NCBI GenBank assembly: GCA_963747735.1
Contig: CAVVGE010000004.1
Span: 124,001 to 188,000 of the forward strand
Origin: AP-15 sp963747735
Lineage (GTDB): Bacteria; Pseudomonadota; Alphaproteobacteria; ATCC43930; CGMCC-115725
Reading direction: 5' to 3'
DNA: 64,000 nt
Shown here: piece by piece, positions 17,811-27,053 of the stretch
Layout: each line of letters starts with the position of its first letter
How positions within the stretch are numbered: position 1 is the first letter of the stretch
Translations under genes and position numbers: made by a program
The notes under the pieces: generated by a model
The model's database searches: none
Told to the model about the DNA's origin: nothing
What the model saw: the letters and a program-made list of their open reading frames with translations, nothing else

Positions 17811-18749
17811 ATGGGACCACATTTCCTTTGCATCGGCGCGCCGAGATGCGGCACCACATGGCTGTACGACGAGCTGAGCCGGCACCCACAAATTCAACGA
17901 TTGCCGGGTAAGGAGTTGATGTTTCTCGGCGACCGGCGGCGCCCCCAAGAAAAGGCACGGCGCGTCAAAGGGTGGGCATGGCGCTGGCGGCACAAATACA
18001 AAGATGCGCCCGGAGAGCTGGAATGGGGTTTGAGGTGGCTGGAGCGTTATTCTAAACTTGGCGAAAGTTTGAACGTATATCTTTCGCTATTTCACCTTCC
18101 AGAAGGCAAGCTGGCGGGCGACATCTCGCCAACTCTTTGCCGTATCGCAGATTCGGAGGTACGAAATATCCGGGCGCAGCTGGGCGACATCCGCGTGTTC
18201 ATGCTCGCTCGCGACCCCATAGAGCGCGACTGGTCGCATGCGCAGCTTATATTGCAGCACCATAAGACCGCCGAGCAGCAGAGTGACGCTGCCTATATCG
18301 AGTTCATCGGGTCCGAGCGCTGCCAGATATTAAGCAATTACCTAAGGATGATCGATCTATGGGGCGGCATATTTTCCGCATTCCGGGTGTTTTACCTCGA
18401 CGATATTACGGTGAGGCCGAATGAGCTGATGCGAGAAGTGTGTGAATTCCTGGATATTGATCCGGACCCGCCGGGATTTAAGGTCAGCGAAATCGCTCCA
18501 AATCCGACCGCGGAGGAAATCGGGAAGTTCGTGCGCTCGCCGCAAATCTACGAAGCGCAAAAGCGGATCAGCGAGCCGCTGATGACCGCGCTGAATGCAC
18601 GGCTGGAGGGCCATCCGGCGGCATGGTACGCTCGTCATTACGGTCAAGCGCCTGTCGGCTCGGGTCCATTCAATGCATTCTATCGCAACGGATCAGCAGC
18701 TGTAGCTGACCATCCGCAATATCTCGCGAGCGAAAGAGGTAAAGCTTGA
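17811..18749 (+). CDS. Sulfotransferase family protein
   Basis: A 312-residue PAPS-dependent sulfotransferase. The 5'-phosphosulfate loop is CIGAPRCGTTWLYDEL at residues 7-22, and the 3'-phosphate region is MLARDPIERDWSHAQL. Within this cluster it probably sulfates a sugar of a surface polysaccharide, as nodulation and heparan-type enzymes do; the acceptor is inferred from context only. It lies 17 nt after the glycosyltransferase and its stop overlaps the next start. Confidence 0.87.
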   Translation: MGPHFLCIGAPRCGTTWLYDELSRHPQIQRLPGKELMFLGDRRRPQEKARRVKGWAWRWRHKYKDAPGELEWGLRWLERYSKLGESLNVYLSLFHLPEGKLAGDISPTLCRIADSEVRNIRAQLGDIRVFMLARDPIERDWSHAQLILQHHKTAEQQSDAAYIEFIGSERCQILSNYLRMIDLWGGIFSAFRVFYLDDITVRPNELMREVCEFLDIDPDPPGFKVSEIAPNPTAEEIGKFVRSPQIYEAQKRISEPLMTALNARLEGHPAAWYARHYGQAPVGSGPFNAFYRNGSAAVADHPQYLASERGKA

Positions 18750-19621
18750 GAGCCCGAATGGAGCAGCTTCGTCTCCGACAATTGGTCGTGCTCGGCATTG
18801 CCGCCTCGCTGGCGGCGATTATCGCAGCTATTGGCATAATCGGCCTCGAGGACACGGCGCAATCGGCACCGCGAGTGTCGACGCGAAGCGCCGATCGCTA
18901 CTGGTTTTTGGTTTCGTCGGCATTCTACGAGCTACACAAGACCGCCCCGTCGCTGGATTCCATGTTCAGCGGCCCGAACACTTATATGCGCGATGGGTCC
19001 CCGCTCATCAAAGGTTTGTGGCACGGCAAAGTATTTACGGAATACAAGCAATATCCGGCTTTTTTCGACGATGCCCGCGAGAGTCGCATTGATCCCGCGA
19101 CAACCCTTGTGATGTACGATCCTGAGCCGGGCGGGAAGACGCCCAGAATCGAGATGCGCGATCCGGTCGGCTACGCCCGGAGGTTCGCCTTGCTGGCGCA
19201 TCAGCATGGCTGGCTGACGATGATGTCACCGTCCTGCCGGCTGCTGCGGAAAATGCCGGGTCCACGGATAGATATAGATTCGGTATTCAACTCGTGCGGG
19301 ACCGGTATCGAGGCTGTGATCGCTCCGTTCACCGACATCCTCGACCTTCAGGCGCAGTCGATGGAAACTGACACCGTAGCTTATATGCGGCATATCGCAG
19401 ACTGGGCTGCACGGGCAAGAAACGCCAACCCTCGGATCAAGCTTCTCGCTCAGCTAAGCACCGCGCGGGTCTGGAGCGCCTCGCCCGACGATCTCCTCCG
19501 CGCCGCCCTCTCAGTCGTGCCCTATGTTGACGGGTACTGGCTCGATATCGAAAGCCGGGAGCCCGCCAGCGTGGCCGATGCGGCTGTCTTCCTGGAGCGC
19601 TTTCGCGCTTCGGGCCAATAG
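18746..19621 (+). CDS. Membrane-anchored protein of unknown function
   Basis: A 291-residue protein with one hydrophobic segment near the N-terminus (QLVVLGIAASLAAIIAAIGI), so the body is probably periplasmic. I do not recognise the family. Repeated strand-helix patterns such as IKLLAQLSTARVW and VPYVDGYWLDIE suggest a barrel fold like some glycan-active enzymes, but this is inference. The TTG at 18746 overlaps the sulfotransferase stop and has AGAGGT 5 nt upstream; ATG 18758 is too far from that site. Its place in the cluster suggests glycan processing. Confidence 0.6.
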   Translation: MRARMEQLRLRQLVVLGIAASLAAIIAAIGIIGLEDTAQSAPRVSTRSADRYWFLVSSAFYELHKTAPSLDSMFSGPNTYMRDGSPLIKGLWHGKVFTEYKQYPAFFDDARESRIDPATTLVMYDPEPGGKTPRIEMRDPVGYARRFALLAHQHGWLTMMSPSCRLLRKMPGPRIDIDSVFNSCGTGIEAVIAPFTDILDLQAQSMETDTVAYMRHIADWAARARNANPRIKLLAQLSTARVWSASPDDLLRAALSVVPYVDGYWLDIESREPASVADAAVFLERFRASGQ

Positions 19622-19630
19622 CAGGGGCTC

Positions 19631-20731
19631 ATGATCGACGCTATTTCCAGCGCAACGGTTCACGCCGTTTTCACCGGGTTGAACGAAGGGGTCCGCCTCA
19701 TGCGCCCGGATGCCGGCCGGCTGATGTCCGCCGCACGCTCTTCGCCCGATGCTGATGCCGCGTTCGAGGAAGAAATCGCCGGTTTATCGCCCAAGGCCCG
19801 CGCGCGCATCCGTACTGCCGAGCGCAACGGGGCGCTAGCCAACATCCTGCAAGCGCCGTTTTACGCCAATGTTACCGAGCGCGCGGCTGAGATCGACGCG
19901 ACGTTCGCAATGCTGGCGGACGAGCTTTCTCGGCAGACGCTCGATCTCGTCATCAGGTTTCGTCTGTTGCTGGCCGCCTATCCAGCAGATTTCCTGCATC
20001 GTGCTCTCGGCGGCCCGATGCCGATCGAACGCTGGCAAGAAGCGCGGCGTTCGGCACTTGCCCGAACCGACCTGCCAAAGGACGTCTCGTCGTTCGCCCT
20101 CAATTTTTGCTGGGGCTTGGGGTTGTATTCGCTGCCGGACCTTTGCCCGATAAGCCAGGGCGACGTCGTGCTCGAATGCGGCGCCTTGGACGGCGATGCA
20201 ACGCTCTATTTGCGCAGCCTATGCGGCCCCGAGGGGCATATCCACAGCTTCGAGCTGGTTCCTGAAACCTACGCCCGGCTGGTTGACAATCTAGCACTAA
20301 ACGGGGCCACGAACGTGACCACGATCAACCGAGGATTATGGGATCGCGTCGGCAAGATGCCGGCATTCTTCTCGGCGGCCGGCAGTCGGATCGATCCCGA
20401 TCGTTCGAGGGGAGTATCGGATGATTATGTGACCGTCACTACGATCGATGCATACTGCATCGAAGCCCGGCTCGACCGGCTCGATTTTATCAAGATCGAT
20501 GCGCCGGGCGGGGCCGAACGAATCCTGGCGGGTGCAAAGCGGACCCTGGAGCGCTTTCGGCCGCGCATGGCGGTCAACATGCACTACAACAGCGGGCGGG
20601 ATTACGCCGACATACCCCGAGTATTACGGGAAAATCTGTCCGGACCCTATAGATATTACGTGCGTCACTACGCCCGCACGCACCGCTACACCCTGATCTA
20701 TGCTGCCCCGGTCGCGATCAGCTCCGCCTGA
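19631..20731 (+). CDS. FkbM family methyltransferase
   Basis: A 366-residue protein. A helical N-terminal part of about 160 residues precedes a Rossmann methyltransferase domain with the SAM-binding strand DVVLECGALDGDATLYL and the FkbM signature LDFIKIDAPGGAERILAGAK. FkbM enzymes O-methylate sugars or lipids. It lies 9 nt after the membrane-anchored protein and shares its strand. Its 3' end overlaps the converging deacetylase by 34 bp. Confidence 0.85.
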   Translation: MIDAISSATVHAVFTGLNEGVRLMRPDAGRLMSAARSSPDADAAFEEEIAGLSPKARARIRTAERNGALANILQAPFYANVTERAAEIDATFAMLADELSRQTLDLVIRFRLLLAAYPADFLHRALGGPMPIERWQEARRSALARTDLPKDVSSFALNFCWGLGLYSLPDLCPISQGDVVLECGALDGDATLYLRSLCGPEGHIHSFELVPETYARLVDNLALNGATNVTTINRGLWDRVGKMPAFFSAAGSRIDPDRSRGVSDDYVTVTTIDAYCIEARLDRLDFIKIDAPGGAERILAGAKRTLERFRPRMAVNMHYNSGRDYADIPRVLRENLSGPYRYYVRHYARTHRYTLIYAAPVAISSA

Positions 20732-21642
20732 GGACTTTCAATCTCCGGCCGCAGCTCCCAACTGGCTAGCTGGGCCGCGCCTGCTGACAGCGTGACGACC
20801 GGCGACCCGCTGGCGGCGACCCATTCGACGACCCGACGAAATTCCGGGACCGGCCAGTCCCACATGCGCTCAACGTTTTCAACGATTCCGTGAAAACAAA
20901 TAATTGCCCAGCTATCACTAAACAAATGATGTCTTAGAGCATCAATTACATTATCAGACGTTCTATTCTTGTTGATTTGTATTCTAGACAACTGAGTCGG
21001 TAATATTTTTCCCTGGATATTCAATCGCAGATTCCTAACGGTCGCAACGACAGGGTAATAGTGCGCACCGACCGGATGAAGATGATCGGGCCACATGCTG
21101 TACGGCACAATAAATGAGCTGACTTTGAACCCTTCGGCTTCGAGGGTCGGGCGGGATTCGGCGATTTCCCGCTCGGCGCTGCCGAAACGCAGTTGAACAT
21201 CCCTCTCTGAGCCGCCGGTGCGGGCGTAAACCTTGGCCGATTGTGGGTCGTGGGCAAATCCGGCCGCCATGGTGTGGAATTCCGGCACCGATCCCGCGCG
21301 CGCCAGGTACTTCCCTTCATGCACGACGGTGCCGATGTCCTCCCATCGACAATCGGCGACAAAAGCCTCGGCTTCGGCATCGTAGCGCCACTCCGCAATC
21401 TCGTCGTCATAGGCGGGAGGCAATTTTGGCAAGGGGCGATGGAACAGGCTGTGCGAGGCGATCTCCCACCCGGCATCCGCGAGCCGTCGCAGCTGGCCAA
21501 GCCTCATCGTCCCGGGCTGCCAGTTCCATAATACGGCATCGCAGATGACGCCTACCGTCCCGACCATGCCGAATTCGCGAAGGATCGGCGCCGCCTGCGT
21601 GAAGGTCGAAGTGTAGCCGTCGTCGAAGGTGAAGCTGATCAT
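20698..21642 (-). CDS. Polysaccharide deacetylase (NodB-like)
   Basis: A 314-residue protein of carbohydrate esterase family 4. The NodB metal site is visible: Asp-Asp in MISFTFDDGYTSTF and the His pair in IASHSLFHRPLP. It would remove N-acetyl groups from a glycan. No signal peptide is seen. ATG 21642 has AAAAGGT 7 nt upstream; a longer reading from TTG 21699 overlaps the aminotransferase stop (TTGA) and is also possible. The stretch near 20880-21030 is clearly richer in AT than its surroundings. Confidence 0.82.
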   Translation of the reverse strand: MISFTFDDGYTSTFTQAAPILREFGMVGTVGVICDAVLWNWQPGTMRLGQLRRLADAGWEIASHSLFHRPLPKLPPAYDDEIAEWRYDAEAEAFVADCRWEDIGTVVHEGKYLARAGSVPEFHTMAAGFAHDPQSAKVYARTGGSERDVQLRFGSAEREIAESRPTLEAEGFKVSSFIVPYSMWPDHLHPVGAHYYPVVATVRNLRLNIQGKILPTQLSRIQINKNRTSDNVIDALRHHLFSDSWAIICFHGIVENVERMWDWPVPEFRRVVEWVAASGSPVVTLSAGAAQLASWELRPEIESPQAELIATGAA

Positions 21643-21695
21643 CGGCCGGACCTTTTGCCATCTACGCCGAGTTGAACCTATACCTGACTCCGGCC

Positions 21696-23018
21696 TCAAG
21701 ACAGCGGGCGAAACAGGCTGGCGCGGGTTTGGGCGAATTCTTCGACCGCGTCGGCGAGCTGGTCGGCGTCGGTGTCGTCGAGGGCGATCGACAGCGCGAG
21801 CATGCCGCGCTTGGCGAGCCAGATGCCGCGCGCGACGAGATCGAACCAGAAGAGGTCGCGCAACTGGCTGCTGCCATGCGCCGCATCGGCCTCGCAGCGG
21901 ATCGGGCGGCCGGTCATGTGCACCGACATCATCGAGCCGATGCCAGTGAGCTGCATCGGGAGCCCGTGGCGGCGCGGGATCGCGTTTAGCCGCTCGCGCA
22001 ATCCGTCACCCCATTTGTTGAGGGCGCGGGCGCGCTCCGGCGTGTAAATCTCGGTCAACCCGACGAGCCCGGCATTCATCGTCAGCACGTTGTTGTTGAA
22101 GGTGCCGGCATGCTGAAATGCGTCGCCGCGGCGCGGGTCGAAGCGGCCCATGATGTCGGCGCGCCCGCCAAAGGCGCCAAAGCTCATGCCGCCGCCGAGG
22201 TATTTCCCGAGTGTGGTCAGGTCGGGGAGAATGCCGTGCACCTCCTGCAGCCCGCCGGGTGCGAGGCGCGAGGTCATCACCTCGTCGAAAATCAACAGCG
22301 CCCCGGTGTCGTCCGCCAATTGGCGCAGCCCGGCGAGGAAGTCGCGTTCGGCCGGAATGCAGCCGGTGGTGCCCTGCATCGGCTCGATCAGGATCGCGGC
22401 GAGGTCGGCGCGGTGCGGCCGGACCAGCGCCTCGACCGCGGCGAGGTCGTTGTAGCGGCCGAGAAGATATTCGAAGGGCGCATTCAGCTTGCTGCCATGG
22501 CCGCGAAAATAAAAGACGCCGCCGTGATAGCCGCCGCCGAACACCAGGGTCTTGGCCCGGCCGGTGATGGCGCGCGCGGCGCTCACCGCCATCAGATTGG
22601 CTTCGGTGCCTGAATTGGTGAAGCGCACCAGCTCGATCGACGGAAATCGGGCGCAGACCGCCGCGGCAAAACGCGCTTCGGCCTCGCCATGCGCGCCAAA
22701 ATTGAGCCCGCCGTCGAGCGCCTCGGCGATGGCGCGCCGGATCGCCGGGTGCGAATGGCCATAGATGCCGGCGGTGAACTCGCTCAAAAAATCGGCGTAT
22801 TCGTGGCCGTCGAGGTCCCACAGATGCGCCCCTTCCCCCTTTGCCATGGTCAGCGGAAACGGGTCGGTATGGATCGAGGCGCGGGTGTTGCCGCCGGGCA
22901 TCGCCGCACAGGCGGCCTGGTGCTGGGCGAGACTCTTCGGATTGCGCGCGCGGTAAAGCTCCACGGCTTCGGCGAGCGCGGCCTCGAGGTCGATATTGGC
23001 GGCATGGGTCACGGTCAT
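21696..23018 (-). CDS. Class III aminotransferase, glutamate-1-semialdehyde aminomutase-like
   Basis: A 440-residue PLP enzyme. The Schiff-base lysine is in LTTLGKYLGGGMSFGAFGG, the cofactor aspartate in LLIFDEVMTSR, and the substrate-side block is FTNSGTEANLMAVSAAR. It resembles HemL-like proteins, but its place next to a deacetylase and other glycan genes suggests an amino-sugar or secondary-metabolite transaminase rather than haem synthesis. GGAG 5 nt before ATG 23018 supports this start over ATG 23075. Confidence 0.85.
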   Translation of the reverse strand: MTVTHAANIDLEAALAEAVELYRARNPKSLAQHQAACAAMPGGNTRASIHTDPFPLTMAKGEGAHLWDLDGHEYADFLSEFTAGIYGHSHPAIRRAIAEALDGGLNFGAHGEAEARFAAAVCARFPSIELVRFTNSGTEANLMAVSAARAITGRAKTLVFGGGYHGGVFYFRGHGSKLNAPFEYLLGRYNDLAAVEALVRPHRADLAAILIEPMQGTTGCIPAERDFLAGLRQLADDTGALLIFDEVMTSRLAPGGLQEVHGILPDLTTLGKYLGGGMSFGAFGGRADIMGRFDPRRGDAFQHAGTFNNNVLTMNAGLVGLTEIYTPERARALNKWGDGLRERLNAIPRRHGLPMQLTGIGSMMSVHMTGRPIRCEADAAHGSSQLRDLFWFDLVARGIWLAKRGMLALSIALDDTDADQLADAVEEFAQTRASLFRPLS

Positions 23019-23287
23019 CGGAACTCCGGCGAATGCGGCATCCCCTGGCGGCAAAGCGGCACGCTCGACCGCCATATTCGCATCATTTGCTCGGCTGCGA
23101 CAGCCGCTCCGGGCCTACCGTAGCGCGATAGCTGGAGTGAAAGGGAATCGATTTTTCGGCTGGGGATTTTGATCATTCGCGTTCGTAAGGTAGAATAAGT
23201 TAAATAATCGTGCAGGACGAACTTAGCTAAACATTTTACTAATCCTTTAGCACAACGCTGCATATATGCCACAATTGCAGATTTATC

Positions 23288-23306
23288 GGAAATATTTTAT
23301 ATTTCC
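23288..23306. promoter_or_regulatory. AT-rich inverted repeat upstream of unknown gene
   Basis: GGAAATA and TATTTCC form perfect 7-nt arms around a 5-nt spacer, about 87 nt before the ATG at 23393, within a 370-bp AT-rich intergenic stretch (23019-23392). It may be an operator. I see no gene in this stretch. Confidence 0.35.
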
Positions 23307-23392
23307 ATTGATGTAGACAGAAGCTGGAAATGATTTGTTAAGAAGCGGCCGGTCATCCTCGGGGCCCGCGCCAACCTTTTAGGAGCTTAGCG

Positions 23393-24673
23393 ATGGCCAA
23401 CCCGACCTCCACCGACCTCTATCTGCAGTTTCTGTCCGCGCTGCAAGGTGCGATCCAGCTGCCCGGCGACCCGCAGGTCATCAGCCCGTTCCAGATCTGG
23501 GATTGGGGCGGGACCCAGGGCGGGCTGGCCGGCATGACCTATCCGCAATACATGGCGCTGGACCAGGTGCCGCGCAGCCCGACCGCGAGCTCGAATTCGT
23601 GGGGCACGTCGCCCGGCTTCGACAGCATCTATAACGGATTTCTGACCGTCGCGCTCAACCCGTTCCCGGCCGCCGGCGATCCCGAATACGTCAGCTTGCA
23701 AAATACCGTCAGCCGGGCGAACGGCACGGTCGGCGACGCCACCGCGACCGCGGTGGCCAACTATCGCAACTTTGTGCAATCGACCAGCTCGACCGAGAGC
23801 TTCAGCCAGTGGCTGGCCAATGAAGGTGCGGTCTATCAGACCGGGATCGCCACCGCGCAGGCGGCGCTGACGACGGCCCAGAATGCGCTCAACGGCTATG
23901 TCGCCAGCAAGAGCACGGCAGTCAGCAACGCGACCGCCGCCTATGCCAAGAACCTGGGATACGTCACCAGCCCGATCACCAACCAGCCGGTCCAGGCCGC
24001 CGGCTGGGCCGTCAGCGAGGCGGCCTACGACTATGTCAACAAGATCACCCGGAACAACCCCGGCGGCACGGCGGTCGCCGGCAACGCGCAATCATTCGAC
24101 GTCAACCAATCCACCTCTCAATACAACTACCAGAAGCAATGGGGCGGGGGCGGGCTCGATGGCATTTTCGACTTTTTCGCCGGCTGGGGCGAAGGCGAAT
24201 GGAGTTCGGTCAGCACCTCGCAATTCTCCAGCAGCTACGATCTCAAATTCAGCTTTGGCGACCTATCGGTCATCGGTGTCGCGCCCGGGCAATGGTGGAC
24301 CCAGGGCGTGGTCTCGCTGCTCGGCAAGAACGGCCCCTACAACCAGGGCTATTCGGGGTTCCAGTCGGGCAACAACACATTCTTTTTCGGCCCCGGCGGG
24401 CAATTGCAGCGGATGATCACCGGCCTCGTGGTCGGCTATCAGCCGAGTGTTGCGGTCACCGCCGGCGGCTCCTTTGCCCAGCAATTGAAGTCGCAATGGG
24501 AGAGCAGCGGCGGCATCCTGATCGGCCCGTTCGGGTTTGGCGCCTCGGCCGGCGGCAATTCCGAGAACGACACCTTCAATGCCCAAGGGGCGACCGCCAC
24601 GGTGACCAACAACGGCGCCTGGCCTTACATCCTCGCCTTTGTGACCAACTGGGTGCAGGCCCCGCCGACCTGA
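23393..24673 (+). CDS. Unrecognised 426-residue protein
   Basis: I do not recognise this protein. It has no signal peptide and is rich in Asn, Gln, Ser, Thr, Gly and aromatic residues with few charges. A helical middle (TAQAALTTAQNALNGYVASK) sits between a Trp-rich N-terminal part (FQIWDWGGTQGG) and a beta-rich C-terminal half (SSYDLKFSFGDLSVIGVAPG). The pattern recalls structural, lectin-like or pore-forming proteins, but that is a guess. AGGAG lies 8 nt before the ATG. A small secreted protein follows on the same strand. Confidence 0.6.
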   Translation: MANPTSTDLYLQFLSALQGAIQLPGDPQVISPFQIWDWGGTQGGLAGMTYPQYMALDQVPRSPTASSNSWGTSPGFDSIYNGFLTVALNPFPAAGDPEYVSLQNTVSRANGTVGDATATAVANYRNFVQSTSSTESFSQWLANEGAVYQTGIATAQAALTTAQNALNGYVASKSTAVSNATAAYAKNLGYVTSPITNQPVQAAGWAVSEAAYDYVNKITRNNPGGTAVAGNAQSFDVNQSTSQYNYQKQWGGGGLDGIFDFFAGWGEGEWSSVSTSQFSSSYDLKFSFGDLSVIGVAPGQWWTQGVVSLLGKNGPYNQGYSGFQSGNNTFFFGPGGQLQRMITGLVVGYQPSVAVTAGGSFAQQLKSQWESSGGILIGPFGFGASAGGNSENDTFNAQGATATVTNNGAWPYILAFVTNWVQAPPT

Positions 24674-24753
24674 CCTTGCCCGGACCGGAGGGCGCGCCAT
24701 GCGCCCTCCTTACCCCTCCAACCCGATGCAAACGGCAAGCAAGGAGAGCAGCG

Positions 24754-25230
24754 ATGCGCACCGCCGTGGCAGCCATCTTGATGGCCGCGACCCTGATCGC
24801 CTCCCACCATGCCCGCGCGCTGACCGCCTGCGCCGCAGTCCCGACAGCGGCGCTGTCGCACTTTGTCGCGAACAACGCGCAATATGGCGGGCATCTCGCC
24901 GCGCATGTCGCCGGCGCGACCCCGCCGCCCGGCTATACCCAGAACGGGCGCACCCTGTTCGGCAGCGGCGCCGATTACGACGAGGCATGGAGCGAACTCG
25001 CCGCGCAGCAGCAGCCGCTCTATTGCGCCGACAATCCGCAATTGGGCGCCGACGCCGCGCGTGACCTGCAGCTTCAATTCTTCTCCGAAAGCTGCACCGC
25101 AGCCGCCGGCAACGGGGTCTGCACCGCCTCGAGCACGATCCAGACGCACCGGGTGACATTCGACTTTCGCGCCGTCCAATACAACAACCGCCCCACCTGG
25201 GTCCTGCTGACGGCGTATCCGCGGAACTGA
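24754..25230 (+). CDS. Small secreted protein of unknown function
   Basis: A 158-residue protein with a clear signal peptide (RTAVAAILMAATLIASHHAR, probable cut after ALA-type context near residue 22). The mature part has several Cys (TACAAV, LYCADN, SESCTAA, GVCTAS) that could form two disulfides in the periplasm. No known domain. AAGGAG precedes ATG 24754. It follows the 426-residue protein by 80 nt and may be made with it. Confidence 0.6.
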   Translation: MRTAVAAILMAATLIASHHARALTACAAVPTAALSHFVANNAQYGGHLAAHVAGATPPPGYTQNGRTLFGSGADYDEAWSELAAQQQPLYCADNPQLGADAARDLQLQFFSESCTAAAGNGVCTASSTIQTHRVTFDFRAVQYNNRPTWVLLTAYPRN

Positions 25231-25286
25231 CCGGCTTGCAGCGGCTGGGCGCGCGCGGCGGTGGCGCTCGCGATCCCGCCGGCCGG

Positions 25287-26048
25287 TCATGGGTTCATAT
25301 GCGCCAGCGCATTGCGCATCGGCAGGTCGGAGACCGTGATCAGCCCCTCGAACGGTGCGTCCATCTCGACGATCAGAAAGATGCAGCCGGCGAGGGCGGC
25401 GGCGCCCAGCACAAACGCGGTCGCGACCGTTGCGTTATGCGGCGCATTATAGCCAAAGCTGACAAAGATCAGCGTGATCCACACGATCAGGATCGCCATA
25501 AACAACGGCTGGATCGAGCTGCCGACCCGTTCGATCAACAGCCACCGCGTGTTCAAGGCGTTTTCGGCAAGGGAAGCGGCCTCGGTGCGCAGCGTATCGC
25601 GGCGGCTGCCGCCACCGGGCAGGGCGAGCACCGCCATATGCACCCCATTGAGCAGGCGCCCCAACTCGGCATCCTCCATTCGGATCGCTGTGTTCCGATT
25701 GCTGGGCCAATTGTCGTCGAGCGCGCGGGCAGTATAGCGGCGCAGCAGATCGCGCGCCGGCGCTGTTTCCGGACCGTAATCGCGCAAGTTCTGGTCGAGC
25801 AGGATCAAGCTCGCGGCAAACTGGCGGATCTGCGCATCGGTCGTGTCGAACGACCCCTTGACGCTGGCGAGCAGCAGCCCGAGCACCAGAGCGGCCAGCA
25901 CCGACAGCATCCCGGTCGTCAATTTGACCGCGTCGCGCGATTCCGCGTTGCGGTGATGCTCGGGCAGCTTTCGGCTGAGCCAGAGCCCGAGCAACGCCCC
26001 GGCAAAAACACACGCCAACACGATCGCGGTGACGGAGAGCGACGACAT
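25287..26048 (-). CDS. DUF4239 (bestrophin-like) membrane protein
   Basis: A 253-residue membrane protein with two N-terminal segments (SVTAIVLACVFAGALLGLWL; GMLSVLAALVLGLLLASV), a long soluble middle, and two C-terminal segments (PLFMAILIVWITLIFVSFG; ATAFVLGAAALAGCIFLIVE). This layout is typical of DUF4239 proteins, distantly like bestrophin channels. Substrate unknown. I start at ATG 26048; GTG 26060 is an alternative. Confidence 0.7.
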   Translation of the reverse strand: MSSLSVTAIVLACVFAGALLGLWLSRKLPEHHRNAESRDAVKLTTGMLSVLAALVLGLLLASVKGSFDTTDAQIRQFAASLILLDQNLRDYGPETAPARDLLRRYTARALDDNWPSNRNTAIRMEDAELGRLLNGVHMAVLALPGGGSRRDTLRTEAASLAENALNTRWLLIERVGSSIQPLFMAILIVWITLIFVSFGYNAPHNATVATAFVLGAAALAGCIFLIVEMDAPFEGLITVSDLPMRNALAHMNP

Positions 26049-26075
26049 CGCGGCCGGCACAGTCGGCGGTCTGTG

Positions 26076-27053
26076 TCAGCCTGGATAGGCGCGGCGGCCG
26101 TGATCGCGCAGCCACAGGCGCACGAGATGGCGTTTTGCCGGCGGGTCGGGGTCGTCGACAAACGCGGTGCGGCTGTGGCCGAGCGCGCGGTTATGGACAA
26201 ATTGGATCTGGCCCGGCTCGAGATCGAAATCGACTGAGACCCCGTCCTCTTCGAATAGGTCGAGCAGCGCCGCGACCGCCGCGGCACCCGCCTCGTCGAG
26301 CGGCTCGCCCTTCAGGGCATAGCCGCCCTTGATCTGGTGCGCGCTGAACCGAGCCTCGACCTCGACGCCGGGCTCGAACACCGGCGCGGCAAAGACCGGG
26401 CTTTCACCGGCATGATATTCGCGCTGGCGATCGAACCAGAATGGCCGATAGAGCCGTTCGAGGCGCTCGGGAGCACGCGCCAGCAGCTCGTTGTGCACGG
26501 TGTGAAAGCTCAGCACGCGGCTGTGGCCGCCGGATGGCGCCCGGCGCACGCAGAGGAGGCCGATATAGTCGGGCGGTGCGGCGTTGTAGGCGTTGTCGTT
26601 GTGAAACCGGATCTCGATGCTGGTCTGGTCCGGGCGCACGCCGGAGCCGGGCAGTGCGTCGCGCCCGGTGTCGCGCACGTCGTAGATCAGGGTGCCGTCC
26701 AATTTTTGCGCGACCGGACGCGCGACCATGCCGGCGAGCAGCCAATAAATCGCCGTCGCCGTGCGCGCGTCGATTTCCGCCAGCGGCAGCCGGTCGACAA
26801 TCGCAAACCGCACGCCGCGATCGAGAATCCCGCGCACCCGCGCCATTGCCGTCCGGCATTCCGGCATCGCAAAATCGCCAGGCGCGAGCGAGATTGCCGG
26901 CAGCGGATAAGCGTGGAGCTCGTCGGCCGCATGGCCGATCTCGTCAAGGCAGGCGGCGGACAGCTCGACCCGCCAATCCTCCGGGCGCAGATCGGCGCCT
27001 CGCCAAACGCTCGGCCCCTCGATCGGCCGGCTCGGCAGCGACAATGATGGCAT
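26076..27053 (-). CDS. TauD/TfdA-family Fe(II)/2-oxoglutarate dioxygenase
   Basis: A 325-residue non-haem iron oxygenase. The facial triad is visible: His-x-Asp in IEIRFHNDNAYNA and the distal His in FVHNRALGHSRTAF, followed by the Arg that binds 2-oxoglutarate. Family members hydroxylate taurine, aryloxyacids, carnitine precursors or amino acids; the substrate here is unknown. ATG 27053 is the only good start, but the GGGGAGG lies only 2 nt upstream, which is closer than normal. Confidence 0.85.
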   Translation of the reverse strand: MPSLSLPSRPIEGPSVWRGADLRPEDWRVELSAACLDEIGHAADELHAYPLPAISLAPGDFAMPECRTAMARVRGILDRGVRFAIVDRLPLAEIDARTATAIYWLLAGMVARPVAQKLDGTLIYDVRDTGRDALPGSGVRPDQTSIEIRFHNDNAYNAAPPDYIGLLCVRRAPSGGHSRVLSFHTVHNELLARAPERLERLYRPFWFDRQREYHAGESPVFAAPVFEPGVEVEARFSAHQIKGGYALKGEPLDEAGAAAVAALLDLFEEDGVSVDFDLEPGQIQFVHNRALGHSRTAFVDDPDPPAKRHLVRLWLRDHGRRAYPG

